DNA of 64,000 nucleotides from Marinicella meishanensis (GCF_019931145.1 NZ_JAIOUV010000001.1:372001-436000), one strand, 5' to 3'. Counted from the stretch's first letter, positions 1 through 8,556 are shown. The notes: a model not told the origin generated them from the letters alone. Numbers and translations: made by a program.

Positions 1-194
1 TCACATTCTTGCAGCCGCACATGCGGGTCCCAACAATTGGACTCAATGTCGCGAAAGTGCTTGCCGTCTTGCATCATGCGGGCACAACCGCAGCCGGTGT
101 GCTCCAATTGCACGAAGCCACCGTACCCATAACGGTCACGCAAGTTGGGCCAGTTCTCAGGCAGGATGTGGGTGTGGATGTCGATGGTCAGCAT
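1..194 (-). CDS. Aminocarboxymuconate-semialdehyde decarboxylase, N-terminal part
   Basis: This is the first 64 residues of a metal-dependent amidohydrolase; the rest lies outside the window. The protein opens with a DIHTHILP motif (His7 and His9), the metal-binding HxH of the family, followed by a Cys/Gly-rich segment typical of ACMSD. ACMSD decarboxylates 2-amino-3-carboxymuconate semialdehyde, the product of the dioxygenase encoded immediately upstream. The ATG overlaps the stop codon of that dioxygenase (TGATG), so the two are probably translationally coupled. The identification rests on the N-terminal motif plus operon context; another amidohydrolase of the same superfamily is possible but less likely. 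Confidence 0.82.
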   Translation of the reverse strand, partial: MLTIDIHTHILPENWPNLRDRYGYGGFVQLEHTGCGCARMMQDGKHFRDIESNCWDPHVRLQEC

Positions 195-736
195 CAAAGA
201 TCCAGCTTGTTGGTGGCTGGCATCACCGTGCCGCACCGGTCACAGGTGCGGGCATCTTCGTCACCAAAAAACCGCTCAAACACCGGAAAGAAATCTTTTT
301 CGATGTCTTCCAGGGTGAAGTATTCTTCATACAATTTTTGGTTGCAGTTTTCACAGAACCACATCAAGCCATCTTTTTCATGCAGCAGTCGCTTGCGCTC
401 CACCACCAAGCCAATGGAGTTGGCAAAGCGCACCGGCGAATGCGGCATCCGCGGTGGCAACAAAAACACTTCGCCAGCCTTGATGGGATAATCCACCACT
501 TGGCCATTTTGTTGGGTTTTCAACAACATCTCACCTTCCAGCTGGTAAAAAAATTCCGGACCCTCATCATAATGGTAGTCGCGCCGGCCATTGGGCCCAC
601 CCACCACCATGACGATGAAGTCATCCTCTTCGAACACTTGTTTGTTACACACCGGCGGCTTGAGTTGATCGCGGTGGGCTTCGATCCAGCCCTTGAAATC
701 AAACGGCGGCATGGGTTTGGCGTTGGTGGTTTTCAT
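194..736 (-). CDS. nbaC: 3-hydroxyanthranilate 3,4-dioxygenase
   Basis: This 180-residue cupin enzyme opens the ring of 3-hydroxyanthranilate to 2-amino-3-carboxymuconate semialdehyde in tryptophan/kynurenine degradation. The non-haem iron ligands expected for the family are visible: His55, Glu61 and His99. A rubredoxin-like C-terminal metal site is formed by Cys128, Cys131, Cys165 and Cys168, as in bacterial rather than animal enzymes. The start chosen (MKTTNAK) overlaps the stop of the upstream RidA-type gene by four bases, and a longer frame would intrude into that gene. The downstream ACMSD gene begins at its stop codon. Length and motifs agree with the family, so the assignment is secure. 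Confidence 0.95.
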   Translation of the reverse strand: MKTTNAKPMPPFDFKGWIEAHRDQLKPPVCNKQVFEEDDFIVMVVGGPNGRRDYHYDEGPEFFYQLEGEMLLKTQQNGQVVDYPIKAGEVFLLPPRMPHSPVRFANSIGLVVERKRLLHEKDGLMWFCENCNQKLYEEYFTLEDIEKDFFPVFERFFGDEDARTCDRCGTVMPATNKLDL

Positions 737-1170
737 GCGGTTTCCCCAGTCTTGTCGTTGCTCATGTTGGCTATACATTTTAACTCAATGGCAATCGGCG
801 TTGGCAGCTTGTTGATTTCCACCGTGGTGCGACACGGTTGGTTGCTGGCAAAATATTCGGTATAAACCCGGTTGTAGGTGGCAAAGTCATCGTCCATGTT
901 GGTCAAAAACACCGTCACATCGACCAAATCATCCCAGCTCGCACCGCTGGCCTCCAGCACCAACCGCACGTTATCAAAGACACTGCGACATTGGGTTTCG
1001 ATGCAATACGAGGTCACATTGCCCCCTTCATCCAACACCACCCCAGGAATGTCTTGGCTGCCTTTTTGCCGTGGACCCACCCCCGACAAAAACAACAAAT
1101 TGCCCACTTGACGGGCATGCGGATACAACCCCACGGGATCGGGTGCTTGGTTGGCCATGACTTTTTTCAT
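733..1170 (-). CDS. RidA-family protein, probable 2-aminomuconate deaminase
   Basis: The 145-residue product belongs to the RidA/YjgF/UK114 family of small trimeric enamine/imine deaminases; the conserved Arg lies in the PCRTTVEI stretch near the C-terminus. It is the first gene of a three-gene unit with 3-hydroxyanthranilate dioxygenase and ACMSD, all overlapping by one to four bases. In this pathway a RidA-like enzyme removes ammonia from 2-aminomuconate, so that role is inferred from context. A general reactive-intermediate deaminase cannot be excluded from sequence alone. ATG codons at 1170 and 1158 are both possible; the first is kept. Confidence 0.85.
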   Translation of the reverse strand: MKKVMANQAPDPVGLYPHARQVGNLLFLSGVGPRQKGSQDIPGVVLDEGGNVTSYCIETQCRSVFDNVRLVLEASGASWDDLVDVTVFLTNMDDDFATYNRVYTEYFASNQPCRTTVEINKLPTPIAIELKCIANMSNDKTGETA

Positions 1171-1258
1171 TTTTTGATTCTCTCGCTTGTGTTGTGCTGG
1201 ACAATGAATGGCGCGGCATTCACAATGTTTGATTTCATTGGCTCAGAGGAGACACCCC

Positions 1259-1405
1259 ATGCTTGGTTTCATCACACTCGGCACCAACGACCTGGATGCT
1301 GCATCAAGATTTTACGACAGCCTGTTTGCTGAAATCAATGTCAGCCAGGTCGCACAGTTAACCACCCATTGGGCCCAACACACCCACTCAAGGAGTCTGC
1401 CATGA
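1259..1405 (+). pseudogene. Truncated VOC/glyoxalase-fold gene remnant
   Basis: A good ribosome-binding site (GAGGAG, about six bases upstream) precedes an ATG that opens a typical VOC-family N-terminus (MLGFITLGTNDLDAASRFYD). After about 30 residues the similarity to the fold stops, and the frame closes at 48 residues, whereas VOC proteins are usually about 120 or more. The end overlaps the start of the next gene by four bases. The simplest reading is an internal deletion that removed most of the gene and left the start signals in place. A translated leader peptide for the next gene is an alternative. Confidence 0.6.
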
Positions 1406-3219
1406 TCAAGAAAATTCTGAAAATTTTGGGTGGCTTGTTGTTGGTGGTGGTGTTGCTGGCTTCGGCGTTCTTTGTTCATGTGTGGTATTTCAAACCCTAT
1501 GACATCAATTTGTTCTTCGGGCGCACGGCCCTGCAATTTGCCTTGCAAAGCCCTGAAACATTGAGTTCAGTTCGGGTGTTGGAACAGTTTGGCCTGGATG
1601 GCCACAACGCCGAACTGGACGACGCCAGCCTGGCAGCGGGTGACCGCACCCTGGAACAAATGCTCAAAGCCCACGAAACCCTGCTGTCCTATACCGATGA
1701 GGATTTGGAACCCGCCGATAAAATGTCCAAAGACGTGATGTTGTCTTTGTTGGACATCATGGTAGAAGGCCAACGGTTTCGGTTTCATAATTATCCGGTG
1801 AATCAACTGTTCGGGGTACAAAATGGTTTTCCCTCTTTCATGGAGAGCACCCACCAAATCGACGATGTGGGCGATGCCGAAGATTACCTCAGCCGCCTGT
1901 CCAAAGTGGGGGTTAAATTTGATCAGGTGCTGGAAGGCTTGCGCCACCGCGAAAACCTGGGCATCTTACCACCCCAGTTTGTGGTGACCAAGGTGTTGGA
2001 AGAAATGAATGGCTTCATCAACACCCCCGCCGAAGACAACATCTTGTTCACCGCATTGGCCAGCAAAATGGACGAGGCCAAGCTCGGTGCTGAGGACCAA
2101 CAGACCATCGCCACCGAAGCCAAACAGCTGATCGAGCAATCGGTCTATCCGGCTTACCAAAAGCTGATCGATTACTTTGTGCAACTGGACAACAAGGTGG
2201 ATTCCAATCACGGCGTGTGGAACCTGCCGGATGGCGATGCCTATTATGCTTTGACCCTGCGCTTTTTCACCACCACCGATTACACCCCGGATTACATCCA
2301 TGATTTTGGTTTGGCCGAAGTCGACCGCATCCAGGCCGAGATCCTTGGCATCCTGGAACAAGAGGGTTGGGAAGTCAGTGGTGGTTTCACCAGCAGCATC
2401 GACAACATGGCCATCAGCCCGCGCTTTTATTATTCCGACACCGATGAAGGGCGCGAGCAAATTTTGGCTGACTACAAAACCATGCTGGTGGACATTGAAA
2501 AACAAATGGGCAGTCATTTCCATGATTTGCCCCAAGCCACCATGGATGTGCAACGCATTCCTGAATTCAAAGAAAAAACTGCACCCGGCGCGTATTACCA
2601 AAGGCCGGCAATGGACGGTTCCCGTCCTGGGGTGTTCTTTGCTAACCTGTATGACATCAAAGCCACCCCCAAATATGGCATGAAAACCCTGGCATACCAC
2701 GAAGGCATTCCTGGCCACCATTACCAACTGGCGATTCAACAGGAACTGGAAGACATGCCGTTTTTCCGCAAGATGATCCCATTCACCGCTTATAGTGAAG
2801 GTTGGGCCCTGTATGCCGAGCGGGTGGCCTATGAAATGGGCATGTTACCTGACCCCTATGACAACATCGGTCGCTTACAGGCGGAACTGTTCCGGGCGGT
2901 GCGGCTGGTGGTCGACACCGGCATCCATGCCAAACGCTGGAGCCGTGAACGGGCGATCGACTACATGCAGGCCAACACCGGCATGGCTGAATCTGATGTG
3001 ATCTCCGAAATCGAACGTTACTTTGTGATGCCTGGCCAAGCCACGGCTTATAAGGTGGGCATGACCAAAATCCTGGAGTTGCGGCAACGGGCCCAACAGG
3101 CCTTGGGTGACCGCTTTGACATCAAAGACTTCCACCGGGTGGTGTTGAACAACGGCTCAGTGCCGCTGAACATCCTGGAACAGCTGGTGGATCAATACAT
3201 CGCCGAGGCCACCGGCTGA
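1402..3219 (+). CDS. Membrane-anchored DUF885 protein (putative metallopeptidase)
   Basis: The product is about 605 residues long. An N-terminal hydrophobic helix (residues 7-27) acts as a signal anchor, so the bulk is probably periplasmic. The DUF885 family motif HEGIPGHH is present in the C-terminal half (preceded by LAY), followed by a SEGWALYAE stretch with a second acidic residue. This arrangement resembles HExxH-type zinc peptidases such as carboxypeptidase M32-like proteins, and peptidase activity is a family-level inference. The ATG at 1402 follows an AAGGAG site. An earlier in-frame ATG-like start at 1369 has no Shine-Dalgarno sequence and overlaps the VOC remnant. A strong bidirectional terminator follows. 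Confidence 0.85.
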   Translation: MIKKILKILGGLLLVVVLLASAFFVHVWYFKPYDINLFFGRTALQFALQSPETLSSVRVLEQFGLDGHNAELDDASLAAGDRTLEQMLKAHETLLSYTDEDLEPADKMSKDVMLSLLDIMVEGQRFRFHNYPVNQLFGVQNGFPSFMESTHQIDDVGDAEDYLSRLSKVGVKFDQVLEGLRHRENLGILPPQFVVTKVLEEMNGFINTPAEDNILFTALASKMDEAKLGAEDQQTIATEAKQLIEQSVYPAYQKLIDYFVQLDNKVDSNHGVWNLPDGDAYYALTLRFFTTTDYTPDYIHDFGLAEVDRIQAEILGILEQEGWEVSGGFTSSIDNMAISPRFYYSDTDEGREQILADYKTMLVDIEKQMGSHFHDLPQATMDVQRIPEFKEKTAPGAYYQRPAMDGSRPGVFFANLYDIKATPKYGMKTLAYHEGIPGHHYQLAIQQELEDMPFFRKMIPFTAYSEGWALYAERVAYEMGMLPDPYDNIGRLQAELFRAVRLVVDTGIHAKRWSRERAIDYMQANTGMAESDVISEIERYFVMPGQATAYKVGMTKILELRQRAQQALGDRFDIKDFHRVVLNNGSVPLNILEQLVDQYIAEATG

Positions 3220-3241
3220 AGCCCCACTTCTTCAAGGCAAC

Positions 3242-3271
3242 AAAAAAGCCAGCGATTCAGCTGGCTTTTTT
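3242..3271. terminator. Bidirectional intrinsic terminator
   Basis: A perfect inverted repeat (AAAAAAGCCAGC, six-base loop, GCTGGCTTTTTT) sits between two convergent genes. Both strands end in a run of six T residues, so it can terminate the DUF885 gene and the minus-strand gene ending at 3280. Confidence 0.9.
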
Positions 3272-3279
3272 GTTCGGCT

Positions 3280-4674
3280 TCATTGAATGCCGCGTTTCTT
3301 TTTGATTTCTTCGATGCGCCGCATGCGCTCCATGTGTTCTTCCATGCGGTATTTGGTGGGTGATTGCATCACCAGCAGTGGCTCCCATTGTTGTTCTGGC
3401 AACAGGCGGCCCAGGGCATCGACTTTTTCCCATTGCGTGTTGGCGGTGTAATAAACCTGATCACCCACCAGCACCCCATTGCCCAAAGTCTGGAAGGCGG
3501 GGTTGGAAGCTTCAATGGGGAACATGTTTTGCAAGATCACATCTTGTTCCAACACATAACGCATCAAGCGGGCCGGCTTGACGCCACTTTGTATCGCCAC
3601 CAAATCGCCGTCGTCATAGAACAGGTCGTTGATGCCGGCAAAAAAGCCGGCACCAGCCGGCACCAAAGGTGCCAGTTGTTGGGTTTGGGTGTTGATCAGA
3701 TACAAACCCTGATCATAGTCAGACACATAGATGACCGATTCGTCGCTGTTGGTGGTGATGGCTTTGATCGCCGTCAAGTTGGGCAAGGCCAAGACCCGTT
3801 CCACTTGTTCGCTGCCTTTGGCAATCTTGAACAGCTGGCTGTTGAAGGCATTGATGAAGTACAGGTTTTGACCTTCGCTGACATGCAAGGCGGTGAACAA
3901 CAGCGGTTGGTTGGTGCGCTGCATGGCGAAGTTGTTGATCAGTTCGCCGGTGCTCAACTTGAATTTTGAGATCATTGCATGCCCGAAATTGTTCGGGGTG
4001 GTGCCGTTGTAATGCGGCAAGGTGGCCGATGCCGTCCACAGCAAATCGGCCTGTTGGTCAACCACCAAGTCAACAATGCCCCAGGGGCCTGTTTGGGGGT
4101 CGGCGGGTTTGATGAACTCTTTGAAGCCGCCGGCGGCGTCATGTTGGTACACCGCGCCAGCGCGCACACTGCCCAGCAACAAGCGATCGGCGGTGGCATC
4201 ATAAGCGATGTTTTCAAACAACATCCCTGAGTAGTGGTGGCTGACGGCAAACACCTGTTGGCCTTCACCAAAAGGCTCGGCGTTCTTCACCATGTTTTCC
4301 TCGATGTAATCATAGACATTGGTGCCTTGGATGTTTTCATACCCCTCCAACTCACCAATGGGGTAACTCAATCCAGCTTTTTGGATTTCGATCAAGGTGT
4401 TGTAGGCATCGGTCTTTTTGTCTTGTTGGGCAAAGGCTTTGACCAAGGCAAACTTGAAGTCGGGGTTGAACGGGCGCAAGACCAACAAGCGTTGAATCAC
4501 CACTTCCTGGCGGGCAAACTGATCTTTGGCTTCCATCTCGCGGGCCAATTCGATCAATTGGGGTATGCTGTCCATGGCATTCACATCGCGGGCGAAAATG
4601 TCTTCCGGATCCATGGCTTGGGCATGCAACAGGGTGGTGCTGAAAATCAGCAACAGTAAGGTCAATTTTTTCAT
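3280..4674 (-). CDS. Secreted beta-propeller-like protein with N-terminal helical repeat region
   Basis: The 464-residue product begins with a clear Sec signal peptide (MKKLTLLLLIFSTTLLHAQA). Residues about 25-120 look like TPR-type helical pairs, and the remainder reads as a WD40/SMP-30-like propeller with repeated short beta strands (for example LLLGSVRAG, LLWTASATL, VIYVSDYDQGLYLIN). The C-terminus is a charged helix ending KKKRGIQ. No catalytic signature is seen, so a function is not assigned; gluconolactonase/SMP-30-like ligand binding is one possibility. The ATG at 4674 is preferred because it directly precedes the signal peptide. The gene diverges from hemE. Confidence 0.75.
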   Translation of the reverse strand: MKKLTLLLLIFSTTLLHAQAMDPEDIFARDVNAMDSIPQLIELAREMEAKDQFARQEVVIQRLLVLRPFNPDFKFALVKAFAQQDKKTDAYNTLIEIQKAGLSYPIGELEGYENIQGTNVYDYIEENMVKNAEPFGEGQQVFAVSHHYSGMLFENIAYDATADRLLLGSVRAGAVYQHDAAGGFKEFIKPADPQTGPWGIVDLVVDQQADLLWTASATLPHYNGTTPNNFGHAMISKFKLSTGELINNFAMQRTNQPLLFTALHVSEGQNLYFINAFNSQLFKIAKGSEQVERVLALPNLTAIKAITTNSDESVIYVSDYDQGLYLINTQTQQLAPLVPAGAGFFAGINDLFYDDGDLVAIQSGVKPARLMRYVLEQDVILQNMFPIEASNPAFQTLGNGVLVGDQVYYTANTQWEKVDALGRLLPEQQWEPLLVMQSPTKYRMEEHMERMRRIEEIKKKRGIQ

Positions 4675-4852
4675 GGTGTCAGGCATATCAAAAGTTCCTA
4701 TAAGACCCCACCACCGGAGTGAGGTTCACTGCAAAGCGCGGAATTTTACCAGAAAAGGGCTGGCGGTAGGTCAACACGGGGGTTTGACCGTCATTTATAG
4801 CTGTTTTGCTACGGTCGAACTGCTAAAATGGCCCTTTTTTTGCTCAATCCTG

Positions 4853-5902
4853 ATGGCTCTGAACAACGATTTGTATTTGCGCGCCTTGCGCCGGGAACCC
4901 ACCGAAAGAACCCCTGTTTGGTTGATGCGCCAAGCCGGTCGTTATTTGCCCGAATACCGCAAAGTGCGGGCTCAGGCCGGTGACTTCATGACCTTGGCCA
5001 GCACACCAGAGATGGCCTGTGAGGTGACCATCCAACCGCTGGAGCGGTTTCCGCTGGATGCCGCCATCATCTTTTCTGACATTTTGACCATCCCCGATGC
5101 CATGGGGCTGGACTTGTATTTTGTCCAAGGCGAAGGCCCCCGCTTCAAGCACCCGATCACCGATGCCCGGCAAATTGAGCAACTGCCGATACCCGAAGCC
5201 GAGGATTTGCAATACGTGATGGACGCCATCAGCTTGACCACCCAAACCTTGGCCGGGCGCGTGCCTTTGATTGGCTTTGCCGGCAGTCCCTGGACGCTGT
5301 TGACTTACATGATCGAAAATGGTGGCAGCAAAACCTATGCCAAATCCAAAGCGCTGTTGTACAAATCACCGGAACTGGCCCACCAATTGCTGGACAAATT
5401 GGCGCAGTCCATCATCAAGTATCTGATCGGTCAGATCCAAAGCGGCGCCTCAGCGGTGCAGGTCTTTGACAGTTGGGGCGGGGTGTTGAGCCCGGCCGAT
5501 TTTCAGCAATTTTCTTTGCGCTACATGCAACAAATCGTCAGCGGCTTACAACAGGCCGGCTTCGGTGACACCCCGGTGGTGTTGTTCAGCAAAGGCGCCA
5601 ACCAAAGCCTTGAAGCCCTGTCCCACACCGGCTGTCATGGCTTGGGGGTGGACTGGACCATCGACATTGATGTGGCCCAACAGCTCACCGGTGGCCGGGT
5701 GGCGTTGCAAGGCAACCTGGACCCGGCCACCTTGTACGCACCCGACGACCACATCCGGGCGGCGGTGAAAAAAGTCCTCGATGCTTATGGCCACCAAGCC
5801 GGGCATGTGTTCAACCTTGGTCATGGCATGCAGCCGGACATGCAACCGGAAAAGGTGGCGGTGCTGGTGGATGCGGTGCGTGAGCTCTCGGCCCGTTCAT
5901 GA
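4853..5902 (+). CDS. hemE: Uroporphyrinogen decarboxylase
   Basis: The 349-residue cytoplasmic enzyme converts uroporphyrinogen III to coproporphyrinogen III in haem biosynthesis. Both family signatures are present: WLMRQAGRYLPEYR near the N-terminus and GFAGSPWTL in the middle. The conserved FSDIL aspartate and a C-terminal FNLGHG segment are also present. Length matches the family (about 350). The start was placed at MALNNDLYLRAL, which fits the usual HemE N-terminus; longer frames upstream run through the divergent promoter region. Upstream there is an extended -10 like sequence (TGCTAAAAT, 4821-4829) but no convincing -35. The Rieske gene overlaps the stop by four bases. Confidence 0.97.
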   Translation: MALNNDLYLRALRREPTERTPVWLMRQAGRYLPEYRKVRAQAGDFMTLASTPEMACEVTIQPLERFPLDAAIIFSDILTIPDAMGLDLYFVQGEGPRFKHPITDARQIEQLPIPEAEDLQYVMDAISLTTQTLAGRVPLIGFAGSPWTLLTYMIENGGSKTYAKSKALLYKSPELAHQLLDKLAQSIIKYLIGQIQSGASAVQVFDSWGGVLSPADFQQFSLRYMQQIVSGLQQAGFGDTPVVLFSKGANQSLEALSHTGCHGLGVDWTIDIDVAQQLTGGRVALQGNLDPATLYAPDDHIRAAVKKVLDAYGHQAGHVFNLGHGMQPDMQPEKVAVLVDAVRELSARS

Positions 5903-6234
5903 AACACAAACTCACCCAATTGATCGATGTGCCATTGGGCCAATGGTCCGAACACGCCTGGCAAACCGAGAATGGCCTCACTTCGGTGATGGTCAAGCGC
6001 GGTCACACCGAGTGGGTAGCTTTCATCAATGAGTGCCCCCATCAGGGCCGGCGCCTGGATTATGCCGAAAACGCCTTTTTGGAAACGCCCGACGGCCAAT
6101 TGGTCTGCCCAGCGCATGGCGCCACATTCGATGCCGCATCAGGCTTCTGTACGGGTGGGCCCTGCGCCGGTCAGTCTCTGACTCAACTGCACATCACTTT
6201 TGATGACAAGGACGTCTACATTGAGCTCGTATAA
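5899..6234 (+). CDS. Small Rieske [2Fe-2S] protein
   Basis: This 111-residue protein is a stand-alone Rieske domain. The cluster ligands are Cys46 and His48 (CPHQG) and Cys70 and His73 (CPAHG). Stand-alone Rieske ferredoxins pass electrons to oxygenases or act as redox partners. Here the gene overlaps hemE by four bases (ATGA), which suggests co-expression with haem synthesis but does not define the partner. There is no membrane helix, so it should be cytoplasmic. The stop lies inside the start region of the next gene. Confidence 0.88.
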   Translation: MKHKLTQLIDVPLGQWSEHAWQTENGLTSVMVKRGHTEWVAFINECPHQGRRLDYAENAFLETPDGQLVCPAHGATFDAASGFCTGGPCAGQSLTQLHITFDDKDVYIELV

Positions 6235-6622
6235 ATCGTTATTCGCCTTGATGGTGCGCTATGGCATGGTCGGGGTGCTGGCTTCGTTGATACATGCCGG
6301 CATCAGTTTGGCGGTGTTGGCAGTGTTTGACATTGAGCCGTTTTGGTCCCATGCCATCGGCTTCTTTGGTGGTTTGATCACCGCTTATTTGGGTCATTAC
6401 CACTATTCCTTCAAAGACGATGGGGCCCACAAACAACGCTTTCCCAAGTTTGCCATCACCGCCGGTACCGGCTTTGCCCTGCACCAAAGCGGGGTGTATC
6501 TGTTGGTTAACCAACTGCAGTTGACTTATCAGACGCAGGCACTGCCGTTGTTGATGGTGACGGTGCCGATGGTGACGTTTCTGATGTCGAAGTTTTGGGT
6601 GTTTCGAAATAATCCACATTGA
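6203..6622 (+). CDS. GtrA-family membrane protein
   Basis: The 139-residue product has four hydrophobic helices and ends with the family-typical MSKFWVFR segment. The GtrA family includes flippase-like proteins for polyprenyl-linked sugars used in surface glycosylation, but no glycosyltransferase gene is adjacent. The ATG at 6203 overlaps the Rieske gene by 32 bases; a TTG at 6221 is an alternative start, and neither has a clear ribosome-binding site. It probably belongs to the hemE-Rieske transcription unit. Confidence 0.82.
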   Translation: MTRTSTLSSYKSLFALMVRYGMVGVLASLIHAGISLAVLAVFDIEPFWSHAIGFFGGLITAYLGHYHYSFKDDGAHKQRFPKFAITAGTGFALHQSGVYLLVNQLQLTYQTQALPLLMVTVPMVTFLMSKFWVFRNNPH

Positions 6623-6692
6623 ATGGGGTCAGCTTGAAATCTTTGGGCAGGTTGTCCAAATCATCTTCATCCCAAAAACAAAATTCTTTCAT
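6507..6692 (-). CDS. Small acidic/Ser-Thr-Pro-rich hypothetical protein, antisense to gtrA end
   Basis: A 61-residue frame starts at an ATG preceded by AGGAG with near-ideal spacing. Its first half is acidic and aromatic (FCFWDEDDLDNLPKDF), which does not look like random shadow sequence. The second half is rich in Ser, Thr and Pro and reads antisense to the last 116 bases of the GtrA gene. The well-formed start argues for translation, but the overlap with a conserved gene is a warning. It resembles no family I recognise and may be a small regulatory or recently truncated protein. Confidence 0.4.
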   Translation of the reverse strand: MKEFCFWDEDDLDNLPKDFKLTPFNVDYFETPKTSTSETSPSAPSPSTTAVPASDKSTAVG

Positions 6693-6779
6693 GGCCGGTG
6701 GCTCCTGTTTGATTGACTGCCAGCATAACCAGCAATTGTGGCCAATTTGGGGCAAGCTTCTGATCAGTTGTGCGCTCTG

Positions 6780-6872
6780 ATGCCAGACTCAGTCAAAACT
6801 CAGGGCCTGTTAACACCAAATGAATGGCGACTGCTGGAACGTATGTTTCAGCCATCAAGGCATCAATCGTGA
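6780..6872 (+). other. Very short ORF, possible gene remnant
   Basis: A 30-codon frame begins with ATG and contains LLTPNEWRLLERMF, a string that resembles the start of a winged-helix or transposase-like domain. There is no convincing ribosome-binding site, and the rest of any such domain is missing. It lies in the otherwise empty 6693-6914 interval. It could be a degraded gene end or chance. Confidence 0.2.
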
Positions 6873-6914
6873 AGTGTGACCTTTGTAACTTGAACAGTGG
6901 TCATGCAGTGGGCG

Positions 6915-7427
6915 TTAACAGATCCTAATTTGTAGGATCAGGCTGGGAAAGTCCTGACCGGGCAGGGTGGTGATGGTTTGCCGCTGCAAACCTATTTTTT
7001 CCAACACATGAATCGATGCCGCATTCTCCGGGTTGGTGTAAGCCAGGATGGTGTCACTGATGCGCTGCTGCTGGGCCCAGTCCAAGATCGCTTGGGCCGC
7101 TTCGGTGCAATAGCCACCACCCCGGTGGGCTGGCAGAAACGCAAAACCGATGTCCGGCGGGTTGTCGGCATCGCGCTTGACCAGACCACAAATGCCCATG
7201 GCGGTGTCTGCTCCCAACAAAGTGACTTTGTACAAACCAAAGCCGTGCTCTCGGTAGGAGGCCATCAAGCGGTCTTTTAAATAGGTTTCGGCCGATGCCA
7301 AATCGGTGATGCCGCGGTCACCAATGAAGCGCAAACAATCCGGGTCGGTGAACAAGGCTTGAATGAATGGCCCATCTGCTGGGCTCAGCTCGGTTAGCCG
7401 CAAACGTTGGGTCTGTAACTCAAACAC
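6915..7427 (-). CDS. GNAT acetyltransferase (RimJ/RimL-like)
   Basis: The 170-residue protein has the GNAT fold: an N-terminal LQTQRLRLTEL strand typical of the RimJ/RimL group, the acetyl-CoA loop at HRGGGYCTEA, and the C-terminal ENAASIHVLEKIG segment. Substrates in this group include ribosomal proteins, antibiotics and small amines, and none can be assigned here. A GTG at 7427 is chosen because it directly precedes the fold and has a GAGGGG site six bases upstream, just after the stop of the lipoprotein gene. Longer in-frame starts would run deep into that gene. It ends a run of minus-strand genes. Confidence 0.85.
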   Translation of the reverse strand: MFELQTQRLRLTELSPADGPFIQALFTDPDCLRFIGDRGITDLASAETYLKDRLMASYREHGFGLYKVTLLGADTAMGICGLVKRDADNPPDIGFAFLPAHRGGGYCTEAAQAILDWAQQQRISDTILAYTNPENAASIHVLEKIGLQRQTITTLPGQDFPSLILQIRIC

Positions 7428-7437
7428 CTGACACCCC

Positions 7438-7983
7438 TCAACGCTGATTAACCGGTTGCAATTGCGCTTGATAGCGCGGTTGACCATGGCGTTTGAGGTC
7501 ATAGGTCAAGGTGGCAGACTGGGGCTCATACCGCAACATCCAAACATTGGTGGCGGCCGCCGGAATCAGCGCGGCGGTTTCCGCATCGGCTGGAAAATAT
7601 TGCTGCCACTCGGAGACTTGGTCATTGGCCCAGCCGCCGTAATTGGTGATCTCGTCGGGGGTGCCATCGGCATGGCGGTGGTCATGCTTGAGCAGCAAAC
7701 CCGCGTCAGTCAGGGTGATCACCCAGGTGCGGGAACGGTCTGCACCCACGTCAAACTGGATGCGGATTTCTTGGTCCCGACAATCATTGAAGTCGGCCAC
7801 GAGCGTTTTGCCGGCAAAATCATGGGCCGGATCGTCGGGAAAGGTGCTGGCCCCGATGAATCGTTGTCCACACAGCGAGCCCAGGTTGGCAAAAAAAGCA
7901 CCCTGCGCATTGCGGGGTTTTTCCTGACAGCCCACAAGCAGGGTGATTAGGATGATCAGAAAGGGGACTTTATTTGGGGGCAT
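7438..7983 (-). CDS. Hypothetical lipoprotein
   Basis: The 181-residue product starts with a lipoprotein signal whose lipobox LVGC places the modified cysteine at residue 19. The mature part has a segment LLLKHDHRHADGTPDEITNY followed by GGWAND, which looks like a conserved beta-rich domain of unknown function. The gene lies three bases after the tag gene and directly before the acetyltransferase gene, so it is probably co-transcribed with them. No enzymatic motif is evident. Confidence 0.75.
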   Translation of the reverse strand: MPPNKVPFLIILITLLVGCQEKPRNAQGAFFANLGSLCGQRFIGASTFPDDPAHDFAGKTLVADFNDCRDQEIRIQFDVGADRSRTWVITLTDAGLLLKHDHRHADGTPDEITNYGGWANDQVSEWQQYFPADAETAALIPAAATNVWMLRYEPQSATLTYDLKRHGQPRYQAQLQPVNQR

Positions 7984-7986
7984 GGA

Positions 7987-8556
7987 TCACTCCGGTTGGT
8001 AACAAAAACAGTCGGTGGTGTGGTCATTGACCAGACCGGTGGCTTGCATCAAGGCGTAACAAATGGTGGTGCCAACAAACTTGAAGCCGCGTTTTTTCAA
8101 ATCTTTGCTCAAGGCATCTGATTCCGGCGTGCTGACCGGTACTTCGGCCATGGTGCGCCAGTGGTTGATGATTGGTTGGCCACCGACAAAGCGCCAAATG
8201 TATTCATTGAAGGAACCAAATTCAGCCTGCACCTGCAGAAAAGCCTGGGCATTGGTGACGGTGGATTTGATTTTCAGGGTGTTGCGGATGATGTTGGGGT
8301 TGTCTTTCAGCTGCTGTTGTTTGGCCGCTGAGTATTGCGCAATTTTGTGGTAATCAAAGTCATCAAAGGCCTGCCGATAACCCTCGCGTTTGTTGAGGAT
8401 GGTCGACCAACTCAAGCCGGCTTGCGCGCCTTCCAAAGTCAGGAACTCAAACCACACCCGGTCATCGTGCACGGGGCGGCCCCATTCTTCATCATGATAC
8501 TGCTGGTCCAAAGGACTGGCGTGCGTGGCCCAGCCACAGCGAGTTTTTTCTGTCAT
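7987..8556 (-). CDS. tag: DNA-3-methyladenine glycosylase I
   Basis: The 189-residue base-excision repair enzyme removes 3-methyladenine from alkylated DNA. The start MTEKTRCGWA carries the first zinc ligand (Cys7), with His21 in the QQYHDEEWG motif and the C-terminal pair His and Cys in HTTDCFCY, reproducing the four-ligand zinc site of the Tag family. The central GLSWSTILNKREGYRQAF stretch is highly characteristic. It is separated by nine bases from the upstream MATE gene and three from the downstream lipoprotein gene. Confidence 0.95.
   Translation of the reverse strand: MTEKTRCGWATHASPLDQQYHDEEWGRPVHDDRVWFEFLTLEGAQAGLSWSTILNKREGYRQAFDDFDYHKIAQYSAAKQQQLKDNPNIIRNTLKIKSTVTNAQAFLQVQAEFGSFNEYIWRFVGGQPIINHWRTMAEVPVSTPESDALSKDLKKRGFKFVGTTICYALMQATGLVNDHTTDCFCYQPE

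Noticed and set aside
4801-4829. Possible hemE promoter with TAAAAT
   Set aside because: No -35 at acceptable spacing, so only the -10-like sequence is mentioned in the gene entry.
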